From an uncultured Gemmataceae bacterium (GTDB lineage Bacteria > Planctomycetota > Planctomycetia > Gemmatales > Gemmataceae): 64,000 bases of DNA. The stretch covers positions 292,404 to 356,403 of the forward strand of contig CALDUY010000007.1 in NCBI GenBank assembly GCA_937923405.1, read 5' to 3'. Positions 8,469 to 17,541 of this stretch are shown here, in pieces. Numbering within the stretch: the first letter of the stretch is position 1; each line of letters starts with the position of its first letter. A program made the position numbers and the translations under genes. The notes below the pieces were generated by a model. It worked only from the letters and a program-made list of their open reading frames with translations. It did no database searches and was not told the origin of the DNA.

Positions 8469-9944
8469 TTAGCGGAGACACCAGCGACCACCATTGTGGA
8501 TGGCGCGGCCCTCGCGTTGGAGTTTGACTAACCCGGTGTGGATCTGCCAGCGGGCCAGCCGTAGCACCGACTCCGGGTAGCCGCGATACAGCACCTGGGT
8601 TAACTCGTCGATGGACTTCTCTCCGCCGGCCAGAGCTTCGAGCAACTGCTTCTCGCGAGTGGCGCGATGAGCGATGGTGTCGTCCAAAACGGCGCGAGCT
8701 TTGGTGGTCGGTCCGCCATGTGCCGGCAACAGCAATCGCGTGGGATAGGCCTTCAGTCGCTCTAGCGAAGCCAGGTAATCGATCAAGTCGCCGTCGTCGG
8801 GGTGGATAATGAGCGACGACAGCGTCGAGACCATGTCGCCGGCGAGCAGAAGTTGATAGTCCGGCTGATAAAAGGCCAAGTGCCCCGGTGCGTGCCCAGG
8901 AGTGAAGATCACCTCCAGCGCCCACCGTCCGCGACCATGTGGGGCAAGGCCCAGATCGAGCCGGTCGCCGTCCTCGAGAAAGCGATCGATTCGGACTTGC
9001 CCGGCAAGCAACTCAGCGGTCTTGCGATGAGCCAGAACGGGGACGCCGTAACGCTCAGCCGAGACGTTCACCGCACCGATGTGGTCGGGGTGCTGATGGG
9101 ACAGCAGGATGGCATCCGGTTTATGCTCATCGGCGATCTCAAATAGCTTTTGTTGTTCACTCGGAGCGGTTGGACCAGGATCGATCAGGTACACTGGGCC
9201 AGTACCGATTAACAGCGTGTTGGTGTGGGTGGTCGGCGGTAGTCCCTGACAATCCAGTGGGATCATCAGCATGCCGGGATTGAACCAGATGGGCGGCATA
9301 CGGCCTTGGTCAAGTTGTTCCAGCAAAGGACGAAGCCGCTGGGGCAGTTCGGCGATTGGTCGGCCCTGCAACACCGTGAGGATCGACACGGTCGGCGGGG
9401 TCAGCAGCGACTCGGACTGTTTCCAGTGCGATAGAGCCTGCTCAGCGGTGGCCCACCAGCCACGAGTCAATTCCCCCTCCCAGACGGTGGCTTGCTGTCC
9501 GGGCGGCAAGGTGGCGGTGAAGAATGCGGTATCAAAACGCATCGGAGCGAAAGGCGGCGTCACCAGATGTCCCGCGGGGGCTAGATCACTGGCCTGAAGC
9601 CGCCAACCCGTTGCCTCCAGCATGGCCGAAAAGACAATCGATTCGTCCAGCAACATGCGGCGGAAGCGATCGAGTTCCGCGCTGGGAGGGGGAAAGCTGC
9701 CGTCAGGCTGATGGGCCAGCAGGACGCCGGTCTCCTCGAACAATTCGCGGATGGCACAAACGTGCCGAGTGGTCAGCCCCTGGCTGGGTCGGGACAACGC
9801 TTCGTCGTCCTCGTGGACCTTGCCACCAGGAAAGGCGATCATACCGCCCATGAACCGCAGGGCCGGCGACCGTGCTACTAGAAAGACTTCGTCGGACCCC
9901 GTGCCACGGGCGACCAGCACGCTCGACGCCGGTGTGGGCGTCAC
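8469..9944 (-). CDS. Nudix hydrolase-metallo-beta-lactamase fusion (LACTB2-like)
   Basis: The 491-residue protein combines two hydrolases. Residues about 1-160 carry a Nudix box written as GGKVHEDDEA, a short insertion, then RELFEETGVLL. Residues about 240-430 are a metallo-beta-lactamase domain with HQHPDH, PGHAPGH, LLLAGDMVS and PAHGG, all expected zinc ligands. The last about 60 residues (ALAGGEKSIDELTQVLY onward) form the winged-helix tail usual in LACTB2-type proteins, which are endoribonuclease-like. Similar fusions occur in scattered bacteria. A role in cleaning up nucleotides or RNA ends is inferred only. Its ATG overlaps the stop of the upstream receiver gene as ATGA, so the two are translationally coupled. 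Confidence 0.88.
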   Translation of the reverse strand: MTPTPASSVLVARGTGSDEVFLVARSPALRFMGGMIAFPGGKVHEDDEALSRPSQGLTTRHVCAIRELFEETGVLLAHQPDGSFPPPSAELDRFRRMLLDESIVFSAMLEATGWRLQASDLAPAGHLVTPPFAPMRFDTAFFTATLPPGQQATVWEGELTRGWWATAEQALSHWKQSESLLTPPTVSILTVLQGRPIAELPQRLRPLLEQLDQGRMPPIWFNPGMLMIPLDCQGLPPTTHTNTLLIGTGPVYLIDPGPTAPSEQQKLFEIADEHKPDAILLSHQHPDHIGAVNVSAERYGVPVLAHRKTAELLAGQVRIDRFLEDGDRLDLGLAPHGRGRWALEVIFTPGHAPGHLAFYQPDYQLLLAGDMVSTLSSLIIHPDDGDLIDYLASLERLKAYPTRLLLPAHGGPTTKARAVLDDTIAHRATREKQLLEALAGGEKSIDELTQVLYRGYPESVLRLARWQIHTGLVKLQREGRAIHNGGRWCLR

Positions 9945-10339
9945 TCGGTGGCTCCTTGTGAGGTGGAAGGGGGGAGGTTCAAGCCGCGTTCGACCGCCTC
10001 CAACAGTCGCTCCATGGCGAACGGCTTGCGAATGTAGTCGATGACGCCGAGATATTCCGCATAGGCTTTGTGGCGGCTGCCCTCGTTGGCCGTAATCATG
10101 ATGATCGGCGGCGCGTCGGGTTTGTCTTTGAAGTGTTCCAGCACCGGGTAGCCACCCATGCGAGGCATCATCATGTCCAGGATAACCAGATCCGGACGCT
10201 GATTGTAGACCTGCTGCTTGCCCTGATGTCCGTCGCGTGCCTGAATCACTCGATGTCCCTGGCGTTCGAGAACGACACGCAACCCATCACTTAGTTCGAT
10301 GTCGTCATCGACGATCAGGATCAATTTCTGCTCCGCCAT
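9941..10339 (-). CDS. Single-domain response regulator (CheY-like receiver)
   Basis: The 132-residue protein is a stand-alone receiver domain: acidic pocket in ILIVDDD, phospho-acceptor Asp in LVILDMMMP, Thr in MITAN, and the conserved Lys in YIRKPF. There is no output domain; only a short PPSTSQGATE tail follows. The ATG at 10339 (MAEQKL) is preferred over 10408 because GAGG lies about 10 bases upstream and the protein then begins directly with the domain. It overlaps the Nudix-MBL gene by ATGA, so the pair is co-translated; no histidine kinase is nearby. It probably relays phosphate or controls a partner by contact. Confidence 0.9.
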   Translation of the reverse strand: MAEQKLILIVDDDIELSDGLRVVLERQGHRVIQARDGHQGKQQVYNQRPDLVILDMMMPRMGGYPVLEHFKDKPDAPPIIMITANEGSRHKAYAEYLGVIDYIRKPFAMERLLEAVERGLNLPPSTSQGATE

Positions 10340-10564
10340 CTGTGCGGCCCTCAACGCGGTTGGGTTGCTGATTCCCTGAGCATCATAGCAGGTCGAGCCG
10401 GTTGTCACAACCTCCGCCCTTCGTGTAGAACTACCTTAACGATAACGCCAGAAAGGGATGGCTGATGCTGGGACTCGCTACTGCCAGCGATTCCACGAAC
10501 CGGCCTACCCCGTTGGTCGAACGAACGTTGGCTCTGCAAACTTCCCGCCCTTCGTAGTGCTTGA

Positions 10565-11707
10565 ATGCTTCATGTCGAAACTCTGACCGACTACACTGCT
10601 GTCCGTGCTTTGGTGCCGGCGTGGCGCGAGCTGTTGAACGACTGTGAGACTAACGAGTTCACCCTGACGCCTGAATGGATGTTGACCTGGTGGGAAGTGT
10701 ACGGCGCTGGCCTCTCACGTCGGCTTCGCATAATTGTGGTTCGGCATCAACGGAAATTAGTCGGACTGGCTCCGCTGTTGACGCGACGTTTCTGGTATCT
10801 GAGGCTAGTGCCGATCCGTCGCGTCGAACCTTTAGCTTCGGGTGAAGCGGAACGCGACTCCGTGTGCAGCGACTATCTGACGATACTAGCCCGTCATGGG
10901 TATGAAGCTGATGTAGTGCAAGCCGTGCTACAGCAACTGGAAGATTGCGAGGAACTGTTAATTCCGCTGATGGATGGAACTGCCACCATGCCGTACCGCT
11001 TGCTGGAAGGCGGACAGGCGAACGGCTGGCAGGGCACGCTGACAGAAACCACGCAGTCGCCGTACATTCTCCTGCCGCCGACCTGGGAGGCATATCTGAA
11101 GCAGTTGCGCCGTAAAGATCGTTATCTGATTCAACGAACGCTGCGTGATTTTGAGAACTGGACCGGTACGGACTGGCAGTTACACGAGGCGGAGGCAGAC
11201 ACGCTCGCTGAGGGGACACGGATCTTGCACACGCTGCACGAATTCCGTTGGACCGGCCAAGGTGTGTTTCAGTCGCTGCTCTTTCGGACGTTTCATGCCC
11301 GAGTGATGGTTCTGCTGCTGCAACAACAAGCGCTGGAACTTTTCTGGCTAACTGTCCGAAGCAAACCGGTGGCAGCGATGTATAATATACGATGGAACCG
11401 GAAAACTTCGTTCTACCAGTGCGGTCGAGCCATCGACGTACCTCCCGGGATTCGTCCAGGGGCCGTCCTGCTCTATCTGGCCATCCGTCGAGCGATCGAA
11501 TCAGGGCAACGCGAGTTCGACTTGCTCGGCGGAGAGTCGGTCTACAAACGTCAGGTCGCCTCGCACCGTCGACCGCTAGTCACGCTACGCTTGGTCAGAG
11601 CTAACTGGAAAGAACGTCTGAGGCAGTGGGTCGAACGAAGCAAGGATCGGCTTCGGCCCTGGTGGCGACAATTGCGACAACGTCCGATCGTTGCGACCGA
11701 CAGCTAA
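10565..11707 (+). CDS. CelD/FemAB-like GNAT-fold acetyltransferase
   Basis: The 380-residue protein has the layout of CelD/BcsL-type proteins: an N-terminal half with FTLTPEWMLTWWEVYG and RKLVGLAPLL, and a C-terminal half with the GNAT_acetyltransf_6 signature (LRRKDRYLIQRTLRDFE, then SKPVAAMYNIRW, FYQCGRAIDVPPGIRPG, FDLLGGESVYKRQVA). Such enzymes acylate or aminoacylate envelope polysaccharides or peptides and occur in cellulose and exosortase-associated exopolysaccharide loci. The protein is cytoplasmic, with no signal or membrane segment. The start at 10565 lacks a clear ribosome binding site. It is divergently placed from the receiver gene and followed by the PEP-CTERM-like gene, fitting an envelope role. 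Confidence 0.8.
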   Translation: MLHVETLTDYTAVRALVPAWRELLNDCETNEFTLTPEWMLTWWEVYGAGLSRRLRIIVVRHQRKLVGLAPLLTRRFWYLRLVPIRRVEPLASGEAERDSVCSDYLTILARHGYEADVVQAVLQQLEDCEELLIPLMDGTATMPYRLLEGGQANGWQGTLTETTQSPYILLPPTWEAYLKQLRRKDRYLIQRTLRDFENWTGTDWQLHEAEADTLAEGTRILHTLHEFRWTGQGVFQSLLFRTFHARVMVLLLQQQALELFWLTVRSKPVAAMYNIRWNRKTSFYQCGRAIDVPPGIRPGAVLLYLAIRRAIESGQREFDLLGGESVYKRQVASHRRPLVTLRLVRANWKERLRQWVERSKDRLRPWWRQLRQRPIVATDS

Positions 11708-11884
11708 CCTTTGAGTCGATTTTTGCTCACAGCGTAGAATGCTGTAAGCAGAATCAACAAATCTGGGAAAATCGCTTGACGAACCCCAGACTATTGTTTG
11801 TAGGATGAAAACGGTTTCAGAGCCCGTTGCGAGCCTAGTTGCCAACATCCCCTCGGCAGCTTCCTCGGGTGGAGGTTCTCAGGC

Positions 11885-11924
11885 GGACGAAAACGGACAT
11901 CCCCGTCGGTTCCGGTTTTCGTCC
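11885..11924 (+). promoter_or_regulatory. Hairpin in the leader of the PEP-CTERM-like gene
   Basis: GGACGAAAAC (11885-11894) pairs with GTTTTCGTCC (11915-11924), with a further CGG/CCG pairing in the 20-base loop. It lies about 77 bases before the ATG at 12002. The 294-base gap has no ORF. It does not resemble a riboswitch class I can name; it may stabilise or regulate the mRNA. Confidence 0.4.
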
Positions 11925-12001
11925 TCCTGGGTCTCGCGGTAATTCCCGGTCCGACTAGGGAGCGGGTTGGTTCGGATCACACAACCGAGAAGGTCATCGT
12001 T

Positions 12002-13933
12002 ATGAGAACCTCAGCCAAACCTGGGACAACGCAACGTCTACTGCTTGGGGCAGTGCTAGCCTTGGGTGGTGCGTTATTGGCTAGCAATCCAGTGGTCGGC
12101 AGCGCTCCGCTGAAAGACTTCACGGGCTACACCCGCATCGGTTCACCTCCTGCAGAAGGCCGAGTCGATCCCAAGATCAGTCCTGTGGCTGCTGATCGAG
12201 AAGGTAAGTCCCTGGGCGTGACAGTGTACTACACCGTGCTAGATCGGCGGGCCAACGGTTCACGGTCTAGCGCGACAGATACCTTTGGTACCGGCATCGC
12301 CGACTTCGACAATTTCTTCGTCGCCGGCAAGAACTCCCAGCGGGATCGCCTCGACACAGGCGCTCGTTATCTTTACCTGTACCAGGTGGTAAACGACTCC
12401 GGACGTGAGGCCGCAGTCAAAAGTGTGTCGATTCGTCTGATCATCGATCCGCGACACATCAGTAGCTGGGGCTACTTTGCTGAAAAGCAATATACTGAGC
12501 GTACCTCCTCTACTCGAAAGGGGTTAGGATTCGTAGGCGTGGCTCCGGCCAAGGTCGAGGGTAAGGATGAACCGGAACCGATCCGTCCCGTCTCCACCGA
12601 TACTCCTGCCGTTACCGACACGCGCTATCGCAGTCCAGCTCCGGCTGTGACGGCGATTCGACCGTATGGCTTTGCTCCCATCACACTGGGAGACCGTTTG
12701 ATCCCTGCCGCTGCCACCGGCGATGAAATCGGTCGCGAACCTGAGACGGTGCTGTTGGTGCGCAACGCGGACTTTGGCGATCTCGAAAATCCCTATGTGG
12801 CGCGGAATCTCCTGCGAGACGATCGGCATCGGCTCGACGATGACTTCGATGCCGACGAACAGGAACGCATCCGCATTCCAAACCGAGAAGGCGAGCGTTT
12901 CACTCGGCGACGCAGCGCTGCGGTTCGTGCGATTTGGAGTGATGACGCTCCGTTACGCAAGCGGGAGCGATCGACGATCTTCGGCTTCACCAGCGACTAT
13001 CCACCGACCATGGAATCCGTCGCGGTGGGCAGTAAATTTGTTGGCATCACCGGAGCTTCGGGCGTCGACGACAAGGGTAAGGCGGTGATTCCCGCAGCCA
13101 AGGATAAGGAACCGGGAGAAAAGCAATCTGGCGTCGAGGGAATTACTCCCGCTTCCGGCACACCTGGAAAGGGGACGGTTCCGGCAGTTGGTTCGGGTTC
13201 TACGCCAGGCACAGGTACAACCCCGGGAACAGGTGCGGCTCCGGGAACAGGCACAGCTCCGGGATCAGGGGCTTCTCCAGGGCCGGGCGGGACAGGCATC
13301 ACGCCAGCTTCGGGACTAGGCGCACTCGCGGGGGTCGGCGCGGGACTGGCTCCAGCGATTGGCACCGTTCCCACGCCGATTCCCCCGGTGAATCGTGCAA
13401 CGGGAAGCGGAACGGCGGCGGCTCCAGCTGCTCTTGAAGGGCTTGGTTCAGGGTCGCTTGGCTCGGCGATTGGCGGCGGCCTCGGCGGCATGGCTAGTGG
13501 CGGTGGAGGTGCTTTTGTTCCGACTGTTCCTGGTGCCCCGTTCATGGCCGGTTCGGGCGGCGGCGCGGGCGGCGGATTGGCCGGTGGCGGTCTGGGAGGC
13601 GGTGGCGGTCTGGTGGGAGGCGGCGGACAGAATCAGAATGGCCGTCGCAATCAAGACCAGAACGGCAACCAGAATCAGGATCAAAACCAAGGCGGCGTTG
13701 TGGTCAACAACAACATCCGCGTCAACGTCAACCAGAATCAGTCCCAGAAGCAGAAACAGAACCAAAAACAGAATCAGAACCAGAATCAGAGCATCGACGG
13801 ACACGTCATTCCCGCGCCGCCGGCTTGGTTGCTGGGGGTGCTGGGATTGCCGGCCTTACTGTTTGCTCGCCGGCTTCGCTCCAAACCCACTGAGCCGGAT
13901 TCTTCCTCCCCTGCCGATTCTCGTGTGGTATAG
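12002..13933 (+). CDS. Exported low-complexity protein with a C-terminal PEP-CTERM-like sorting signal
   Basis: The 643-residue protein starts behind GAGAAGG and has an N-terminal signal (RLLLGAVLALGGALLASNP). Residues about 40-360 are a globular region containing TVYYTVLD and LYLYQVVNDSG, unassigned. From about 380 the sequence is low complexity: TPGTG/APGTG repeats, Gly/Ala-rich blocks, then an Asn/Gln/Lys-rich tract (QNQNGRRNQDQNGNQ, QKQKQNQKQNQ). The last 40 residues read VIPAPPAWLLGVLGLPALL, then ARRLRSKP and an acidic/Ser tail: a PAP motif, one membrane helix and a basic cluster, the architecture of PEP-CTERM proteins processed by exosortases. It probably ends up on the cell surface or in the matrix. 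The basic/NQ tract is unusual. No exosortase gene lies in the window. Confidence 0.72.
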   Translation: MRTSAKPGTTQRLLLGAVLALGGALLASNPVVGSAPLKDFTGYTRIGSPPAEGRVDPKISPVAADREGKSLGVTVYYTVLDRRANGSRSSATDTFGTGIADFDNFFVAGKNSQRDRLDTGARYLYLYQVVNDSGREAAVKSVSIRLIIDPRHISSWGYFAEKQYTERTSSTRKGLGFVGVAPAKVEGKDEPEPIRPVSTDTPAVTDTRYRSPAPAVTAIRPYGFAPITLGDRLIPAAATGDEIGREPETVLLVRNADFGDLENPYVARNLLRDDRHRLDDDFDADEQERIRIPNREGERFTRRRSAAVRAIWSDDAPLRKRERSTIFGFTSDYPPTMESVAVGSKFVGITGASGVDDKGKAVIPAAKDKEPGEKQSGVEGITPASGTPGKGTVPAVGSGSTPGTGTTPGTGAAPGTGTAPGSGASPGPGGTGITPASGLGALAGVGAGLAPAIGTVPTPIPPVNRATGSGTAAAPAALEGLGSGSLGSAIGGGLGGMASGGGGAFVPTVPGAPFMAGSGGGAGGGLAGGGLGGGGGLVGGGGQNQNGRRNQDQNGNQNQDQNQGGVVVNNNIRVNVNQNQSQKQKQNQKQNQNQNQSIDGHVIPAPPAWLLGVLGLPALLFARRLRSKPTEPDSSSPADSRVV

Positions 13934-14006
13934 TTCTAGCAAATAATTCGTCTGTGCCCGAAAGTCAGTCTACTCCGCCTACTTCGCGACACAGCGTCTG
14001 AGCCGA

Positions 14007-14034
14007 GAAAGGGAAGTATCCCCTCTTCCCTTTC
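14007..14034 (+). terminator. Possible terminator after the PEP-CTERM-like gene
   Basis: GAAAGGGAAG (14007-14016) pairs perfectly with CTTCCCTTTC (14025-14034) across 8 bases, in the gap between two plus-strand genes. The tail ACGGCTTCTTCT is only moderately T-rich, so it could equally be a structured leader of the TPR gene. Confidence 0.4.
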
Positions 14035-14128
14035 ACGGCTTCTTCTACGTTCTTGGGTGACTCGATTTCCTCTGCCGCGCTGCTTTCGTGTCGCTTTTCA
14101 CGGACAGTTTTCGTGAGGGAGAGGATCC

Positions 14129-17100
14129 ATGCAGACGGAACGACTCAACACCACTCATTTGGTTCGCACGGCAATCGTTCTGTTGCTCGTGGTGCTGGGC
14201 ACGGTTTTCCTACATCGGCTGCAAATGGCCCGTCATGCCCGCAATCAGGTCGCCCTCGCCGAGGAAGCGTTCGCGGCTAATCAGCCTACTCAGGTTATCG
14301 CGGCGCTGAGCCGCTCCCTTCGTTTCGAGCCAAACAATCCAGCGGTACGAACACGTTATGCGATGGCTTTGACCGAACAGGCCTCGACCCCGCGAGAACG
14401 CTGGCGAGCGCTACAGGTATTGCGGCAAGCGATGGGCAACGACATCGCTCTACGGCTTCGGGCAGCAGAGCTGGCTGCCAGCCTGGACGAGCCGAACGAG
14501 GCCGTCAAATATCTCGAACCGTTACTCAAGCTCGAACCGAAAAACGCCGAACTACGCGAACAACTGGCCCGCTATCAACTGGAAGCGGGTAAGGTGCAGG
14601 CGGCGGTTGAGAATCTCGAAGCAGCGTGTGTAATCGATCCCTCGCGTATCTCCGCTGCTCAGTTGCTCGCTCAGACGCAGTACGCTCAGCTGGGCAATCG
14701 GGCGCTGGCCGATGCCGCTCTGGATCGTCTGGTGCGCGAGAATCCCAAACTGGCTCAGGCGCGCGTGGTTCGCGCTCGCTGGCGCATGCAGTTCGAGCGG
14801 CTCGACGCTGCTGAGGCGGATCTGGTGATGGCGCGGCAATTGGCTCCGCACGATGCCGAAGTACTCTCCGCCAGCGCCGAACTGGCTGACCGTCAGGGCA
14901 ATCTCGAACAGGCTTGCCAATACTGGCAAGAGGCGGTTCGCGAGAGGCCGAACGATCTCGCTCTGTCGCTAGGATTGGCCCGCGAGCAGCGGGATTGTGG
15001 ACGACTGGAGGCCGCCCTCGCCACCCTGCAAGCGATTCACAAACACCATCCTCAGGACATTGAGACGAGTTTCCGACTGGCGGAGTTGCTTATTGACACC
15101 GGACAGCTGAAGCAAGCTGAGCAGATCCAAGCCAAGCTTCCACAACCCGAGGCCAAGGGACGAGCGTTGTTTCTCGCCGCTAAGATTGCGCAGCGCCAGC
15201 GACACTGGCTCGATGCGGCCAAGTGGTACGTCGAAGCGATCCAGTGCAGCGACATCGATCCGGAGCAGGGTAGCCGGCTAATGATGGAGTTAGCGCGGTG
15301 TTACGGAGCATTAGGCGCACGCGATGAGCAATTCGTGGCCACGATGCAAGCGGCGCGGCTGGCACGCACACATCGAACCCGCTTGCAGCTGTCGGAGATG
15401 CTCCTGGCCGCCGGTCGCGGCGAGGACGCGCTGCCGCTGTTGCGCTCCCTGGCCAAGTTGCCGACACCGCCGCGCGACACCTGGGGATTGCTGGCTCGAG
15501 CGCTGCTCGATCAGCACCGCACGCAACCGACGCGACAACGCCGTTGGCGCGAGGTCGAGGAAGCGTTAGAGAAAGCCGCCGACGATCCCCAACAGGCTGT
15601 GCCGTCTGCTGTTGTTCGAGCTGAGATGCTGTGGCTGCGCAACGACAGCCGCGCCGCACGAAAGCTGCTTGAAGCTACTCTGAAGGAACATCCCAAGGAA
15701 GCGGTGTTGTACCTCGCCTTGGCCGATCTCTACACGAGGAATGGCGACGAGGCCGAAGCTCGGGCCGTGCTGACACGAGGGGATCGCGCGCTAGGTAACG
15801 ATCTGGACTGGCTGCTTGCTCGTGCTGGTCGACTAGCAGGGCATCGCGGCATCGAGTCGCATCAGGAACTGCAACGGCTGGAACAACGCGGCGACAAACT
15901 CGCCGACGAGCCACGCGATCAGTACCTGCGTTATCTGGCCGAATTGCATGCTCGGCTCGATCACTCGTCGGATGTCGAACGGTTGACGCGGCGGATCTTG
16001 GCTCGGCACCCCAACGACCTGCGTGCCCGCTTGTTGCTCGTCGATGCCTTGCTGGCTCAGGGCGATGAGGCAGGGGCGAAGCGCGTCATCAGCGAGTTGC
16101 ACCGAATTGAGGGAGACGGCGGCAGTGGTTGGCGTTGTGCTACCGTCGCCTTGCGTCTGGCCGAGGCCCGACGCGGTCAGCGAAGCGGTTTGGTGGAAGC
16201 GCGGCAACTGATTCAGGAGATCGACCGCATCCGACCAAACTGGTCGCAGACGGCGTTTCTGACGGCCCGGCTCGCCGACACCGAGGGCAAGACCGACGCC
16301 GCGTTGACTCACTATCAACAAGTGCTGGAGCGAGGGGATTACCACCCTGTGGCTCTGACGCGCCTAGTGCAGCTATTAGGAGAGAAGAACCGCTGGAATG
16401 AAGCTGCCACCATCTTGGAACAGGCTCGTAGTCGTAGCATGCTGGATCCGGAATTTCTGCGGCCCACGGCGTGGGTGGCGGTCAAAGCCGGACAATTTGA
16501 GCGAGCCAGCGAACTGGCACGTCTTGCCGTTCCCGAGAGCAACCGAGCATTCCGTGATTGGCTCTGGCTGGGCCGCTTGCTCGACGCCGCCGAACGTCCC
16601 ACCGAGGCCGGCGATGCCTTCGAGCGAGCCATTCGTCTGGCCCCAGATGCGCCGGAAGTTTGGCTGGCCCGCATTCACCAGTTGGCCCGACGCAAACGGT
16701 TCGCCGAGGCCGATGCCCTGCTGATCCGGATGAAGTCAGCATTGTCGGGTGAACGGTACGAACTCACTCTCGCTCAGGCACAGGAAGCACTAGGTCGGTT
16801 CGCCGAGGCCGAACAAACCTATCGCCGTCTACTCGATCGCCAGCCCCACGATGCCGAGACGTTGCGACGGCTGACCCAGCTGTTGATTCGGGTGAACAAA
16901 CCAATTCAGGCTGAGCAAGTGCTGCTGCAACTGTTCCATCCTAAAGTAGCCCTCTCAGAAGAAGAGATACCAGATCTGAGAAGGATATATGCTCTGCTTG
17001 TCACTGCGCCAGAACAGAGCAAGGACCGAGTCGACGAGGCCCTGAAGATTTTAGGGCTCAACGGCGAAAGCGATACCGATCAGCGCATCGCCATGCTGGT

Positions 17101-17410
17101 ACGCGGTCGACGAGCCAAAGAGCGAGACGAGGCATTGCGCTCGCTGGAACGGTTGGACAGTTGGTCCGAGCGTTCTCCACTGGAGCAGTTGCGCTTGGCT
17201 CAGCTCTATCACGCCCAGGGACAGTGGAACTGTTGCCGCGAGATCCTGCTGCGACTCCTTGCCGACGACGAACGCAATCCCGGCTTGCTGGCAGCACTGA
17301 TTGAGGGACTACTGCGCCAGAACAAACGCACCGAGGCGCAAACCTGGTTGGAGAAGCTCCAGCAAATCGAGCCAGACTCGTCGAGAGTGCAGAAATTCCT
17401 CAAGTGGTAG
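14129..17410 (+). CDS. Large membrane-anchored tetratricopeptide-repeat protein
   Basis: The 1093-residue protein starts at an ATG behind GAGAGGATCC. Residues about 13-30 (AIVLLLVVLGTVFLHRL) form one membrane anchor; the rest is almost continuous TPR-type helix pairs (for example LSRSLRFEPNNPAVRTRYA, LRLAELLIDTGQLKQAEQI, AFERAIRLAPDAPEVWLAR), which should make a long solenoid outside the cytoplasm. It follows the PEP-CTERM-like gene by 195 bases and resembles in plan the long TPR proteins of exosortase loci, though that family is not certain here. TPR solenoids bind other proteins, so a scaffold role in surface assembly is inferred. No enzymatic domain is seen. Confidence 0.85.
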   Translation: MQTERLNTTHLVRTAIVLLLVVLGTVFLHRLQMARHARNQVALAEEAFAANQPTQVIAALSRSLRFEPNNPAVRTRYAMALTEQASTPRERWRALQVLRQAMGNDIALRLRAAELAASLDEPNEAVKYLEPLLKLEPKNAELREQLARYQLEAGKVQAAVENLEAACVIDPSRISAAQLLAQTQYAQLGNRALADAALDRLVRENPKLAQARVVRARWRMQFERLDAAEADLVMARQLAPHDAEVLSASAELADRQGNLEQACQYWQEAVRERPNDLALSLGLAREQRDCGRLEAALATLQAIHKHHPQDIETSFRLAELLIDTGQLKQAEQIQAKLPQPEAKGRALFLAAKIAQRQRHWLDAAKWYVEAIQCSDIDPEQGSRLMMELARCYGALGARDEQFVATMQAARLARTHRTRLQLSEMLLAAGRGEDALPLLRSLAKLPTPPRDTWGLLARALLDQHRTQPTRQRRWREVEEALEKAADDPQQAVPSAVVRAEMLWLRNDSRAARKLLEATLKEHPKEAVLYLALADLYTRNGDEAEARAVLTRGDRALGNDLDWLLARAGRLAGHRGIESHQELQRLEQRGDKLADEPRDQYLRYLAELHARLDHSSDVERLTRRILARHPNDLRARLLLVDALLAQGDEAGAKRVISELHRIEGDGGSGWRCATVALRLAEARRGQRSGLVEARQLIQEIDRIRPNWSQTAFLTARLADTEGKTDAALTHYQQVLERGDYHPVALTRLVQLLGEKNRWNEAATILEQARSRSMLDPEFLRPTAWVAVKAGQFERASELARLAVPESNRAFRDWLWLGRLLDAAERPTEAGDAFERAIRLAPDAPEVWLARIHQLARRKRFAEADALLIRMKSALSGERYELTLAQAQEALGRFAEAEQTYRRLLDRQPHDAETLRRLTQLLIRVNKPIQAEQVLLQLFHPKVALSEEEIPDLRRIYALLVTAPEQSKDRVDEALKILGLNGESDTDQRIAMLVRGRRAKERDEALRSLERLDSWSERSPLEQLRLAQLYHAQGQWNCCREILLRLLADDERNPGLLAALIEGLLRQNKRTEAQTWLEKLQQIEPDSSRVQKFLKW

Positions 17411-17540
17411 CCGCTGGCTTCAGCCCGCGATCTGAGGTAGCGAGCCTGCGATCTGAAGCGTGTTCGCAGGCTAAAGCCTGCGACTACCAACTTTTAAGAT
17501 CCTAGTAGTCGCTGGCTTCAGCCCGCGAGTGGTTTCTGCT
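17405..17540. repeat. Cluster of dispersed palindromic repeats between convergent genes
   Basis: The gap between the TPR gene and the minus-strand glycosidase gene is filled by three related units: GTAGCCGCTGGCTTCAGCCC at the TPR stop codon, TTCGCAGGCTAAAGCCTGCG around 17463-17482, and GTAGTCGCTGGCTTCAGCCC ending near 17524. The first begins TGGTAG and the second ends CTACCA, giving outer inverted ends. They could serve as bidirectional terminators. This is the same family as at 0.9, 49.0 and 53.4 kb. Confidence 0.7.
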
Positions 17541-17541
17541 T

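Noticed and set aside
12997..13545. 182-codon minus-strand Pro/Ala-rich frame
   Set aside because: It is antisense to the Gly/Ala/Pro low-complexity part of the PEP-CTERM-like gene; GC-rich repeats keep several frames open.
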